A DNA stretch of 32,969 nucleotides from Lyngbya sp. HA4199-MV5 (GCA_019359375.1 JAHHHL010000061.1:1-32969), one strand, 5' to 3'; positions 1 to 7,653 are shown, counted from the stretch's first letter. Translations and numbers: made by a program. Notes: generated by a model not told the origin, from the letters alone.

Positions 1-102
1 GACACCCAGCGCCCGGAAGCAACCAAACAACGCTTAGTCAAACGCTTGGAAAAGCTTGGCTACCAGGTCACTCTCCTGCCGCAATCCCCTGCCGCTGCCT
101 AG
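1..102 (+). CDS. C-terminal end of an unidentified protein (cut by window edge)
   Basis: An open frame runs in from the left edge and ends at TAG. It gives 33 residues, ending in a charged helix-like stretch (KQRLVKRLEKLGYQVTLLP) and a short alanine/proline tail. The lysine/arginine-rich helix followed by a beta-strand-like GYQVTL segment resembles the ends of some cyanobacterial transposases, but 33 residues are too few to assign a family. I call it coding because the frame is open and has a plausible amino-acid pattern. It is separated from the next gene by about 200 bases of repeats. Confidence 0.45.
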   Translation, partial: DTQRPEATKQRLVKRLEKLGYQVTLLPQSPAAA

Positions 103-180
103 CTGTGAAAATGATTTTCTAGCTAGAAGGCAAGGGATGAGGGATAAAGGATAAAGGCTAAAAAGCTGACCGTTGACCAC

Positions 181-235
181 CAAACTCAAAACTCTCTAGC
201 TTGTCGGCGCAAAGCGCTACTCAAAACTCAAAACT
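181..235 (+). repeat. 55-bp dispersed repeat, copy 1 (inverted relative to 4764-4819)
   Basis: This stretch reappears almost base for base, in reverse complement, at 4764-4819; I see one substitution and one single-base length difference. Its core GGCGCAAAGCGC can fold into a small hairpin, flanked on both sides by AACTCAAAACT-type sequence. The 103-180 region before it holds heptamer-like GGATAAAGGCTAAA repeats. No promoter for the downstream methyltransferase gene is obvious. Confidence 0.8.
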
Positions 236-303
236 TCCCACTCCCCACGCCCCCGCTTCCCATCTATGCTTTACTAATCCCTTAACTCCTTATCCCCTCC
301 ACC

Positions 304-1161
304 ATGACTTCGACGCTTAATCAGCAAATTCAGCAGTTCTACGATGCCTCTTCCGGTCTGTGGGAGCAGATCTGGGGTGAGCATATGCATCATGGCTACT
401 ACGGTGCGGATGGTGCTCAGAAAAAAGACCGTCGGCAGGCGCAAATTGATCTCATTGAGGAACTGTTGCAATGGGCATCGATCGCACAGCCAAAGCACAT
501 CCTGGATGTGGGTTGCGGGATTGGCGGCAGTTCGCTCTACCTGGCAGAGAAGTTTAACGCCAATGTGACAGGCATTACGTTGAGTCCTGTACAGGCAGGA
601 CGAGCCATCGATTGCGCCAGAAGTGCAGGCATGGCAGCAGGGACAGGCGCGATCGCCCAATTCCAGGTTGCCGATGCCTTGAATATGCCCTTTGCCGATC
701 AATCCTTTGACTTCATCTGGTCGCTGGAAAGTGGTGAACACATGCCAGATAAGGCGAAATTTATGCAGGAATGCTATCGGGTACTGAAACCGGGCGGCAC
801 CTTTTTGATGGTGACGTGGTGCCATCGACCCATCGATCGCCAACCCCTCACCGCCGAGGAACAAAAGCATCTCGCCGATATCTACCGCGTGTATTGCCTG
901 CCCTACGTGCTGTCGCTACCAGAGTATGAGGCGATCGCCCACTCGCTCAACTTTCAGCATATCCGCACCGCCGACTGGTCTACAGCCGTAGCACCCTTCT
1001 GGGATGTGGTGATTGATTCTACCTTTAGTTTCGAGGCGATCGTAGGATTGCTCACCTCCGGCTGGACAACCATTCAAGCCGCACTGTCGCTCGGACTGAT
1101 GCAGCGCGGCTATCAAAGTGGGTTAGTTCGCTTTGGCTTACTGTCAGCCACACGGCAATAA
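304..1161 (+). CDS. gamma-tocopherol C-methyltransferase (SAM-dependent)
   Basis: The 285-residue protein belongs to the gamma-tocopherol methyltransferase family, which transfers a methyl group from S-adenosylmethionine to gamma-tocopherol to form alpha-tocopherol, the last step of vitamin E synthesis. Visible marks are the family N-terminus (SSGLWEQIWGEHMHHGYY, ~17-34), SAM motif I LDVGCGIGGSS (~66-76), the acidic post-I region, WSLESGEHMP (~139-148), and YRVLKPGGTFLMVTWCHRP (~158-176). It closely resembles what I remember of Synechocystis Slr0089 along most of its length, but lacks that protein's extra N-terminal ~30 residues. The start ATG follows CCTCCACC with no clear Shine-Dalgarno. 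It stands alone, not in an evident operon. A related phytyl/solanesyl quinol methyltransferase is the main alternative, which I think less likely. Confidence 0.88.
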   Translation: MTSTLNQQIQQFYDASSGLWEQIWGEHMHHGYYGADGAQKKDRRQAQIDLIEELLQWASIAQPKHILDVGCGIGGSSLYLAEKFNANVTGITLSPVQAGRAIDCARSAGMAAGTGAIAQFQVADALNMPFADQSFDFIWSLESGEHMPDKAKFMQECYRVLKPGGTFLMVTWCHRPIDRQPLTAEEQKHLADIYRVYCLPYVLSLPEYEAIAHSLNFQHIRTADWSTAVAPFWDVVIDSTFSFEAIVGLLTSGWTTIQAALSLGLMQRGYQSGLVRFGLLSATRQ

Positions 1162-1258
1162 CTTTGCTGGCATTTCATCAAGTCATGAAGAAAGGGCAAT
1201 CTGCACCATTGTTTGATCCACAAACCAGATCAATCGGAGCAAGCTAGAACGTGCCCAG

Positions 1259-1516
1259 ATGAGGAACGTTTTGATGCGCTGGATACTTGCGTTTTGCCTT
1301 GGGTTGGCGATCGCGTGCCTGCAACTATTGGTGCCAACCCCTCTCTGGTCAGCACCTTCTGGTTGTGATGCTGCCTATCCCGATGTGTGCATCTCGTCGC
1401 CACCGCCCGACCTCGACTGCAAGGATATTACCTTCAGAAATTTTCGCGTCCTGTCGCCTGACCCCCATCGGTTCGATCGCGACGAAGACGGCATCGGTTG
1501 CGAATCCCGCTCTTAA
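1259..1516 (+). CDS. Secreted excalibur-type calcium-binding domain protein
   Basis: This small 85-residue protein has an N-terminal hydrophobic signal sequence (about residues 6-31, ending near LWSA), so it is probably exported. The mature part has paired cysteines and ends with the excalibur signature: CKDI..RNF, then DPHRFDRDEDGIGCES, where the DxDxDGxxCE loop resembles an EF-hand calcium site. Excalibur domains are found in bacterial surface and nuclease-associated proteins; calcium binding is inferred from the motif. There are no clear operon partners, and the DUF4058 gene converges from the other strand 35 bases downstream. Confidence 0.8.
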   Translation: MRNVLMRWILAFCLGLAIACLQLLVPTPLWSAPSGCDAAYPDVCISSPPPDLDCKDITFRNFRVLSPDPHRFDRDEDGIGCESRS

Positions 1517-1551
1517 GTTCTGAAGCCTTGCGATTGAAGTAACCCCTCTGC

Positions 1552-2313
1552 CTAGGTCGCATCCTCACTGGAGAGCGGAGGCGTTGGCGGCTGGCTGTAG
1601 TCGATCGCGAGATGATACCTGCCTCGTTCGTACACCGTTTGCAAAATTGCCTGGAGCGATAACACGGGTTCCTCATCGGTAGCCGTCAGCGGCATGACGA
1701 TCGACGGAATCGGTTGGCGCACGCTGAAGGCATAGAGTTGAGCGGTGGGACGACGATCGCTGCGGCTAATCAACATACGGTAATGCGAGGGCTGACTTCC
1801 CCGCATGGGCAGCGATTGCCCACCTCTCAGCCAATCGATTTCAACTAAATGGGTCAGGCTGGCGAGTACCTGATAGCGCTTCCGTTCGTAGGCGTTTCGT
1901 CCTTCACCGGGACGCTTGTTTTTAGGAGAGAGGAGTTCGATCGCTGTGATCACGGCTCCAGTAGCAACTTCTCGCACCTCTAGGTAGCGCTCCTGCACTT
2001 CCTCAACCTGCGGTAACGTCACAGAAATCGGTTCGATTAGCGTCGCTAAATTGGCAGTCCGCCCTGGCAGGGTCTCATTACTACGTCTTGTAATCACTGA
2101 AACATCAGGAATGCCTACCAGGAGACTCTCATCTTCACTGCTGAAATAGGTGCGTTTTTCGATCGCCACTCGATACTTTTCGCTGAGGTGCTCCGTCAAC
2201 GCATCGGCGATCGCCACGATGAGACGGCTGTGGACTTCTGCCCATAGCTCCGGTGCTTCCAGATAAGGGTCTACTCCCGGAAAGGGCGATCGCATCGCAA
2301 GCTCTTGCTGCAT
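1552..2313 (-). CDS. DUF4058 family protein
   Basis: A 253-residue protein whose N-terminus MRSPFPGVDPYLEAPELWAE is the hallmark of DUF4058, a family abundant in cyanobacteria and planctomycetes with no established function. Other family-like segments are IELLSPKNKRPGEGR (~124-138), where the E..SP.NK pattern recalls nuclease-fold proteins such as Uma2, and PSHYRMLISRSDRRP. Two starts are possible: the longer one at 2313 (MQQELA) or the ATG at 2295 (MRSPF). The second matches the family start better. It is transcribed toward the excalibur gene, and its function cannot be inferred from context. Confidence 0.85.
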   Translation of the reverse strand: MQQELAMRSPFPGVDPYLEAPELWAEVHSRLIVAIADALTEHLSEKYRVAIEKRTYFSSEDESLLVGIPDVSVITRRSNETLPGRTANLATLIEPISVTLPQVEEVQERYLEVREVATGAVITAIELLSPKNKRPGEGRNAYERKRYQVLASLTHLVEIDWLRGGQSLPMRGSQPSHYRMLISRSDRRPTAQLYAFSVRQPIPSIVMPLTATDEEPVLSLQAILQTVYERGRYHLAIDYSQPPTPPLSSEDAT

Positions 2314-2446
2314 TATGTTGTTGCTGCAATCTTAGCAAGCAAATATATCCTCAGGCTGATTGGTCTCTTGGGGAAACAGGCGATCGTAGACAAGCTCTCG
2401 ATCGCTTGGAGTCGAGGGGCGATGATGCCGTAATCAGGACGCACGC

Positions 2447-3910
2447 ATGGACATTCAGACACCCGATTGGGTTAAGCACGCCGTTTTTTACCAGATTTTT
2501 CCTGATCGCTTTGCTCGTAGCCAGCAGCCCCGCAAGCGTTTGTTGAAAAATGCCCGTTGGGAGGACTGGAACGCCATGCCCACTCTTCAGGGTTACAAAG
2601 GCGGCGATCTCTGGGGCGTGATGGAAAAGCTGGACTATCTTCAAGATTTCGGTGTTACTGCCATTTATTTCACGCCGATCTTTCAATCTGCCAGCAACCA
2701 TCGTTATCACACCCACGATTATTACCAGGTTGACCCCATGCTGGGCGGCAATCCTGCCTTCAAAGAGTTATTGGAGGAAGCGCATCGACGCGGGATGAAG
2801 GTCGTTTTGGATGGTGTGTTTAACCATGCCAGTCGGGGACTGTTCTTTTTTCATGACATTTTAGAAAACGGTCCCCATTCGCCGTGGGTCAACTGGTTTA
2901 AGATTCACGGCTGGTCTCTGGCTCCTTATACAGGCGACTTTCCCGCAAACTATGAAGGCTGGGCTGGCAACCGGGCATTGCCCGTGTTCAACCACGACAA
3001 TCCCGAAGTGCGCGAGTATTTAATGGAGATTGCCGAATACTGGATCAAGTTCGGTATTGACGGCTGGCGGCTGGATGTGCCGTTTGAGATTAGAACGCCC
3101 GGTTTCTGGCAGGAGTTTCGCGATCGCGTCAAAGCTGCCAATCCCGAGGCGTATATCGTGGGTGAAGTCTGGGGCGACTCACGCGCATGGCTCGACGGCA
3201 CCCAGTTTGATGGCGTGATGAATTACCTCTTTGCAGGTCCCACGATCGCCTTCGCAGCGGGCGATCGTGTGGACATGGAGCAGGTACAGGGACGCGACTA
3301 CCAGCCCTTCCCACCACTGTTTGCCAGAGAATACGGCGAAAAAATGCAGGCATTGCTGGCACTCTACCCCTGGGAGATTCAACTCACCCAATTGAACCTG
3401 CTGGCAAGCCACGATACCGCTCGTTTGATCACGATCGCTGGGGGCGATCGCCCCAGTGTGGAACTGGCAACCCTACTGCTACTCACCTTTCCCGGCGCAC
3501 CCAGCATTTACTACGGCGACGAAGTGGGATTACCCGGCGCCATCGACCCCGATTCTCGTCGCGGCTTTCCCCTAGAAACCGCTTGGGACACCGAAATTTG
3601 GGAATATCACCGTCAACTGATTGCCCTGCGCCATGCCCATCCTGCTTTGAGAACGGGTGATTATCGCGTGCTGTATGCCAAAGGTACAGTCTATGCGTTT
3701 GCCCGTACCCTGGAAGCGGAGACGATCGTCGTTGCGGTTAATATTGGCAACACCACAGGCAAAGCCAGCATTGTGCAAGAAACCGATGCGCTGGAGCGAT
3801 TACCTGAGACAATCATCTTTGGAGTGGGGCAGTTAGAACTCCACACAGGAGACGACCCAAACGGTTTCACCCTGGAGCTACCACCCCGCAGTGGTTGCAT
3901 TCTGTCTTAG
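2447..3910 (+). CDS. GH13 alpha-amylase family glycosidase (neopullulanase/cyclomaltodextrinase-like)
   Basis: This 487-residue enzyme has the GH13 barrel from its first residues (WVKHAVFYQIFPDRFA), with no signal peptide or N-terminal carbohydrate module, so it is likely cytoplasmic. It hydrolyses alpha-glucosidic bonds in maltodextrins or glycogen-derived oligosaccharides. The four GH13 regions are visible: DGVFNH (~122-127), GWRLDVP with nucleophile D210, IVGEVW with acid/base E240, and LASHDTAR with stabiliser D323. The YKGGDLWGV and FDGVMNY segments resemble neopullulanase-type enzymes. A short C-terminal beta domain follows from about residue 400. The stop codon TAG abuts a TA-flanked repeat element at 3910-4034. 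Exact substrate (pullulan, cyclodextrin or maltooligosaccharide) cannot be read from the sequence. Confidence 0.88.
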   Translation: MDIQTPDWVKHAVFYQIFPDRFARSQQPRKRLLKNARWEDWNAMPTLQGYKGGDLWGVMEKLDYLQDFGVTAIYFTPIFQSASNHRYHTHDYYQVDPMLGGNPAFKELLEEAHRRGMKVVLDGVFNHASRGLFFFHDILENGPHSPWVNWFKIHGWSLAPYTGDFPANYEGWAGNRALPVFNHDNPEVREYLMEIAEYWIKFGIDGWRLDVPFEIRTPGFWQEFRDRVKAANPEAYIVGEVWGDSRAWLDGTQFDGVMNYLFAGPTIAFAAGDRVDMEQVQGRDYQPFPPLFAREYGEKMQALLALYPWEIQLTQLNLLASHDTARLITIAGGDRPSVELATLLLLTFPGAPSIYYGDEVGLPGAIDPDSRRGFPLETAWDTEIWEYHRQLIALRHAHPALRTGDYRVLYAKGTVYAFARTLEAETIVVAVNIGNTTGKASIVQETDALERLPETIIFGVGQLELHTGDDPNGFTLELPPRSGCILS

Positions 3911-4034
3911 GGCGTGTCATCAATTAGCTCCGAAACCTTGCAATACCAGCAGTGTCACGCCCGTCCCAACACACCAGGCTAGGGGCTGGAACCCTTGCTG
4001 CAAGCAATGTGTAGCAGTAATTGATGACAGCCCC
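3910..4034 (+). mobile_element. ~125-bp MITE-like element, copy 1 (TA-flanked, at a stop codon)
   Basis: This is one of three related copies, with others at 8770-8895 and 30693-30816. The left end GGGCGTGTCATCAATTA and the reverse complement of the right end, GGGGCTGTCATCAATTA, match at 15 of 17 bases. The dinucleotide TA borders both ends; the left TA (3908-3909) is part of the TAG stop of the GH13 gene. Such size, inverted ends and TA borders fit a non-autonomous element moved by an IS630/Tc1- or IS427-type transposase. No transposase is encoded in it. As a large foldback sequence it could also work as a terminator. Confidence 0.75.
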
Positions 4035-4084
4035 TAGCACCCTTCGAGCATCCCTTCAAATCTTCACCAGAGAGCCCTTAGCCC

Positions 4085-4732
4085 ATGCCGTTGTCACCCC
4101 CCAGCAAAATCCTCGTTGTCCTCAATGGCAAAGGAGGCGTTGGTAAGACGACAACCGCAATCAACTTAGCCGCTGCGTTCGCCGAAACTGATCGCGTCCT
4201 TCTCGTCGATGCCGATCCGCAAGGCTCTGCAACCTGGTGGGCAGGACGGGGCGATCGACCCATGCGCTTTGACCTCAAACAAGAAACCAACCCTGTACAA
4301 CTCACTGCTCTGCGTCAGGGAGAAGATTACGCGATCGTCGTTGTTGATACCCCACCCGCCCTGGCTTCAGACGCACTTGCCGCCGTGATTCCGATCGCCG
4401 ACTACATCCTTCTGCCCACACCACCCGCCCCGATGGATTTAACCGCTCTGATTGAAACCGTCCGATCAACCGTCACCCCCAAAGGCATTGCCCATCGCGT
4501 ACTCCTCACCCGCGTCGATCCCCGTAGCCTGAACGAAGCCGTAGAAGCGCAAAACACGCTCAGAGAATTAGGCATTCCCGCGTGTAGTGCCTTTATCCGT
4601 GCCTACAAGGCACATGAACGAGCAGCACTTGAGGGACTCCCGATCATGCAAATGCACGGCAACAATGCACGGGAAGCCGAAGCCGATTATCGATCGATCG
4701 CAGAGGAAATTCGGCGTGATTGGGAGGGGTAG
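4085..4732 (+). CDS. Small ParA/MinD-type positioning ATPase
   Basis: A 215-residue ParA-family ATPase. It has the deviant Walker [11 protein letters not shown] with the signature lysine K16 and P-loop lysine K21, switch I VDADPQGS (~41-48), and Walker B IVVVDTPP. The protein is short and lacks the N-terminal helix-turn-helix of large plasmid ParA proteins, so it resembles ParF-, McdA- or cargo-positioning ATPases that form dimers on nucleoid DNA. The next gene, 304 bases downstream on the same strand, encodes a basic-tipped coiled-coil protein that would suit the role of its adaptor. No ParB is nearby, so cargo positioning (for example carboxysomes or another assembly) is more likely than plasmid segregation. 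The cargo is unknown. Confidence 0.82.
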   Translation: MPLSPPSKILVVLNGKGGVGKTTTAINLAAAFAETDRVLLVDADPQGSATWWAGRGDRPMRFDLKQETNPVQLTALRQGEDYAIVVVDTPPALASDALAAVIPIADYILLPTPPAPMDLTALIETVRSTVTPKGIAHRVLLTRVDPRSLNEAVEAQNTLRELGIPACSAFIRAYKAHERAALEGLPIMQMHGNNAREAEADYRSIAEEIRRDWEG

Positions 4733-5036
4733 GGAGTGGGGAGTAGGGAGTGGGGTGTGGGGAAAGTTTTGAGTCTTGAGTAGCGCTTTGCGCCGACAAG
4801 CTAGAGAGTTTTGAGTTGATTCTGACTCCTGGCTTCTGTCTCCATCCTTCATCCCTCATCCCCCACCTCCTGCCTCCTGCCTCCTGCCTTCAAAACTCTT
4901 ACCTCTTGGCGTGTGCGAGTTGGTTCTCAAATGGCAGTATGGTTTGTAGAGATACTTAAACAGGCATCCACACATCGCGTTACCTGAACGGGTATCGATT
5001 AGAGTATTAGTACGATGCATTGGGAGCGGAGAACGC
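4733..5036. repeat. Intergenic region of STRR repeats and the second copy of the 55-bp repeat
   Basis: No gene is seen in this 304-base gap. It begins with GGGAGTG/GGGGAGTA heptamer-like repeats (4728-4762). The reverse complement of the 181-235 repeat follows at 4764-4819. Tandem CCTGCCT heptamers lie at about 4866-4890. The final ~130 bases before 5037 are non-repetitive and would have to hold the promoter of the coiled-coil gene, if it has its own; I cannot pick out a convincing -35/-10 pair. Confidence 0.7.
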
Positions 5037-5576
5037 ATGGCAAGGAGACGACTGTCAGATTTATTGCGCGAGGAAGCAAACAAACCCTCAGATGATTCGG
5101 TGGCGGAACCGCCAGCAGAGGTAACGAAGGAACCGATCGCGCCTAGCAAGTCCCCTGCCAAAGCGACCACTGCTGCCAAAAGTCGATCGACCAAGCAAAC
5201 TGCGGCTCCAGCAGACACTAAACCTATGACGACAAAACCACAGGATGACAGCTTACAACAGCAAATTGCCGAACTCACGGCAGCGTTGGAAGCTCAAACA
5301 GCGACGACTAAGCAATTGCAGACCGAACTGGAGCAAATGCACTCCCTAAAAACGGAACTAGAGAAAACCCGCAAAGAGCTACATGAGCTGACAGCGGCAA
5401 ACGCTAAGCTGACAAAAGAATTGAAAGCCGCACAACCCAAAAGCACACCAACAAGCGCGCTTGCAATTACCAAGGCAAGCTCTTCCGAAGCGTTGAATCT
5501 GGCACCCCCTCCTCCCTCAGGAGCACCCGAAGATTCACTGGCTGCCTTTAATCGCGATGTGGGTTGGTTTGATTGA
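5037..5576 (+). CDS. Coiled-coil protein, candidate adaptor of the ParA-type ATPase
   Basis: This 179-residue protein has four visible parts. There is a basic N-terminal tip (MARRRLSDLLREEA), a disordered Ala/Lys/Pro/Thr-rich stretch (~15-70), a long coiled coil (~72-131, repeated LxxxL/E patterns) and a low-complexity tail ending in an aromatic motif DVGWFD. ParA-family partners typically use a short basic N-terminus to stimulate ATPase activity, and McdB proteins have a disordered segment, coiled coil and an invariant tryptophan near the C-terminus; this protein shows both types of feature (R3-R5, W177). The ATG follows GGAGAACGC, with a GGAG Shine-Dalgarno. I do not recognise it as a named family, so the role as ParA partner is inference from architecture and adjacency. 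Confidence 0.7.
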   Translation: MARRRLSDLLREEANKPSDDSVAEPPAEVTKEPIAPSKSPAKATTAAKSRSTKQTAAPADTKPMTTKPQDDSLQQQIAELTAALEAQTATTKQLQTELEQMHSLKTELEKTRKELHELTAANAKLTKELKAAQPKSTPTSALAITKASSSEALNLAPPPPSGAPEDSLAAFNRDVGWFD

Positions 5577-5674
5577 GCTATGCACGATCGCGATCGCTAC
5601 GGGTGCTCTTAAGCTCCAGGGCAGCAAGCCAATTTGCGGGGGGGTGCGTTGGTTTCAATGGATTGACATCTGGT

Positions 5675-6400
5675 ATGGCAGACAAAAAAGGGCTTCAAAC
5701 CCTGTCAGTAGATATTGGTGGCAGTGGCATCAAGGTGATGGTGCTAGATGAGGCTGGCAATCCTGTGACCGATCGCGATCGCGTCGAAACCCCTCAGCCT
5801 GCCAAACCAGAACCCGTCATCGCTGCTGTTGTTGGATTGGCAAAGGGAAAGGCGTTCGATCGGGTTTCCGTTGGGTTTCCGGGTGTTGTCAAAGCAGGCA
5901 TCACCAAAACCGCTGCTAACCTCGACCCCGATTGGCTGGATGTTGACCTGGCAAGCATTCTGGCTCAACAGTTAGGTAAGCCTGTACAAGTGATCAATGA
6001 TGCGGACATGCAAGGGTTAGGAGCCATTGCGGGTCAGGGCGTTGAGTTGGTCATCACGCTAGGCACAGGGATGGGGGGCGCGCTCTTTCTCAACGGCAAG
6101 TTAGTGCCAAATTTAGAACCAGGGCACCATGAGTTTCGGAAGGGCAGTACCTACGAACAGCAGTTGGGTAACGCGGCGCTAGAAGAAGTCGGCAAAAGGA
6201 AGTGGAACGATCGCCTGAGCAAAGCGATCGCCTCTCTAGAACACCTCTTCAACTACGACGCGTTATACATTGGTGGCGGCAACGCTAAATACATCACGCT
6301 CGACCTCCCCAAAAACGCCAAAATTGTGCCCAACATTTCCGGCTTGCTGGGCGGCATTGCGCTGTGGCGAGAAGAGAAAGGGGTGAGGAGAGAGGGGTGA
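5675..6400 (+). CDS. ROK-family glucokinase, polyphosphate-glucokinase-like
   Basis: From the ATG at 5675 the protein has 241 residues. It phosphorylates glucose, probably using polyphosphate and/or ATP. Visible motifs are phosphate-1 loop DIGGSGIK (13-20), catalytic INDAD with D109, phosphate-2 loop LGTGMGGAL (~129-137), and PNLEPGHHEF, where the histidine-containing ROK signature lacks the CxCGxxGC zinc cluster. The following KRKWNDRL segment resembles actinobacterial PpgK. The frame is open 34 codons further upstream, but the earlier residues are unlike the family, so I use the internal ATG. The last residues (EEKGVRREG) read into a repeat tract and look like a recent C-terminal extension. 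A PF02685-type glucokinase is also encoded at 28704-29756. Confidence 0.8.
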   Translation: MADKKGLQTLSVDIGGSGIKVMVLDEAGNPVTDRDRVETPQPAKPEPVIAAVVGLAKGKAFDRVSVGFPGVVKAGITKTAANLDPDWLDVDLASILAQQLGKPVQVINDADMQGLGAIAGQGVELVITLGTGMGGALFLNGKLVPNLEPGHHEFRKGSTYEQQLGNAALEEVGKRKWNDRLSKAIASLEHLFNYDALYIGGGNAKYITLDLPKNAKIVPNISGLLGGIALWREEKGVRREG

Positions 6401-6597
6401 GGAGCGAAGAGTGAGAGGAAGGCAGGGGGCAGAAGGCGAGGGATGAGGGATGAGGGATGAAGGCTAAAGGCTAAAGGCTAAAAAACTGTAGCTTGCTTTC
6501 CGCAGGGTTGGCTGACTCCCTACTCCCCACTCCCTACTCCTACCCTCTTTACCAGGCAAAAGACAGGTTAAGATAGACAGCGTACTGACTACCATCT
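6401..6597. repeat. STRR repeat tract upstream of tRNA-Ser
   Basis: Heptamer repeats fill this gap: GGGATGA three times (6440-6460), then GGCTAAA three times (6463-6483). At 6484-6510 comes ACTGTAGCTTGCTTTCCGC, a dispersed sequence found again in reverse complement near 20961-20984 and in part at 31142-31165. The segment ACTCCCTACTCCCCACTCC follows. No gene is present. Confidence 0.7.
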
Positions 6598-6682
6598 GGA
6601 GAGGTGGCAGAGTGGTCGAATGCACTCGACTTGAAATCGAGCATCGCGAAAGCGATCGGGGGTTCGAATCCCCCCCTCTCCG
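6598..6682 (+). tRNA. tRNA-Ser(UGA)
   Basis: The 85-nt sequence folds as a class II tRNA. The acceptor stem GGAGAGG pairs with CCTCTCC (6675-6681), and discriminator G follows. The anticodon stem CTCGA/TCGAG encloses a loop containing TGA. The long variable arm (ATCGC-GAAA-GCGAT) is typical of serine tRNAs, and the T-arm GGGGGTTCGAATCCCCC is perfect. CCA is not encoded. A T-run (TTTTTT, 6683 onward) just after the gene may end transcription. Confidence 0.96.
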
Positions 6683-6711
6683 TTTTTTCCCATCTCTACC
6701 CCAACACAGCC

Positions 6712-7653
6712 TTAGTGTGGATTAGACGCTTTGAGCATGTGATACGCGATCAACAGTTGGGTGATCGCCAGGGGATAGCTTTTGAGTGTTTCGCCTGTCG
6801 TGCCAATCACCGTGCCTAACTCTAGATTGCTGTTGCTGTTGAGATCGCACGCTGCCAGCAGATTGGGGATTTCGTCACAGATAAACCGCTCCAGGCGCGT
6901 CACCTGGTCGCTGGTGGCATGTCCGTCAACTTCTAGCACGTCAACGGGTTTGCCCATATCTCGATCGAGACCCAAGCGAATGGCAGAATCGGTATCGGCA
7001 GCGCCTGTGCTCACCACCTGCGTCAGATCTGGGTGGGGAATGTTGGGTCTCAGGATCAGACGCACATTGAGGTGCCCGTTGTTGGTACTACTGGTGTCAG
7101 AGGGGTAAAAGCTCACGACCAGATCTGCCCATTGCCGCTGCGGGCGAATGTATGCGTCAGAATCAGGTTCGCGTTTGACCATTTCTGCGCGCACTTGCTC
7201 TTCGGTGTAGCCCCGCTTTTGGGTATCGCGCTTAATCTTCCACTGGGTTCGCAATTCTTCTGGTGGCGCAAGATAGACTTTCACATCGTAGGCATTCCGC
7301 ACGCCCCGCGTCGAGTAGCCAAGCAACCCCTCTGCAATCACGTATTTGTTGGGCTTGATGTACTCCGGTGGATCAAACGTTCCCGTTGTGTGGTTATAGA
7401 TCGGTTTCAAGATCGGCTGCCCGGTGCGGAGTTGGGAAAGGTGCTGCTGCATGATATCCAGGTAGTTGCAGTCTGGATGGAGCGCGGTGATACCCAGTTC
7501 GGTACGCTGTTTGCGATCGTAGCGATGGTAGTCATCGGTACAAATCACGGTCACGTTTTCGGGGCCCAGAAATTGCACGATGCCCTTTGTGAGGGTAGTT
7601 TTACCAGCGGCACTGTCACCAACGATGCCTAGAATAATGGGGCGATCGGACAT
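6712..7653 (-). CDS. Phosphoribulokinase/uridine kinase family protein (divergent PRK paralogue)
   Basis: A 313-residue P-loop kinase resembling cyanobacterial phosphoribulokinase. Shared marks are the Walker A GDSAAGKT (12-19), VICTDDYHRYDRKQR (~36-50), LKPIYNHTTGTFDPPE, and the EGLLGY segment. True PRK converts ribulose-5-phosphate to ribulose-1,5-bisphosphate in the Calvin cycle and has a regulatory cysteine inside the P-loop (GDSGCGKS). Here that cysteine is replaced by alanine (A16), while the second one is retained (C38), so the usual thioredoxin-controlled disulfide cannot form. Regions after residue 150 also diverge. It is therefore more likely a paralogue with a different substrate or regulation than the main PRK. 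It is a single gene, divergent from comB. Confidence 0.8.
   Translation of the reverse strand: MSDRPIILGIVGDSAAGKTTLTKGIVQFLGPENVTVICTDDYHRYDRKQRTELGITALHPDCNYLDIMQQHLSQLRTGQPILKPIYNHTTGTFDPPEYIKPNKYVIAEGLLGYSTRGVRNAYDVKVYLAPPEELRTQWKIKRDTQKRGYTEEQVRAEMVKREPDSDAYIRPQRQWADLVVSFYPSDTSSTNNGHLNVRLILRPNIPHPDLTQVVSTGAADTDSAIRLGLDRDMGKPVDVLEVDGHATSDQVTRLERFICDEIPNLLAACDLNSNSNLELGTVIGTTGETLKSYPLAITQLLIAYHMLKASNPH

Noticed and set aside
274-870. 198-codon minus-strand ORF opposite the methyltransferase
   Set aside because: Antisense to a clear tocopherol methyltransferase; the peptide has no family pattern.
5573-5674. Longer start for the ROK kinase (34 extra residues)
   Set aside because: The extra residues do not match the family and the ATG at 5675 leads directly into the phosphate-binding loop at the usual distance.
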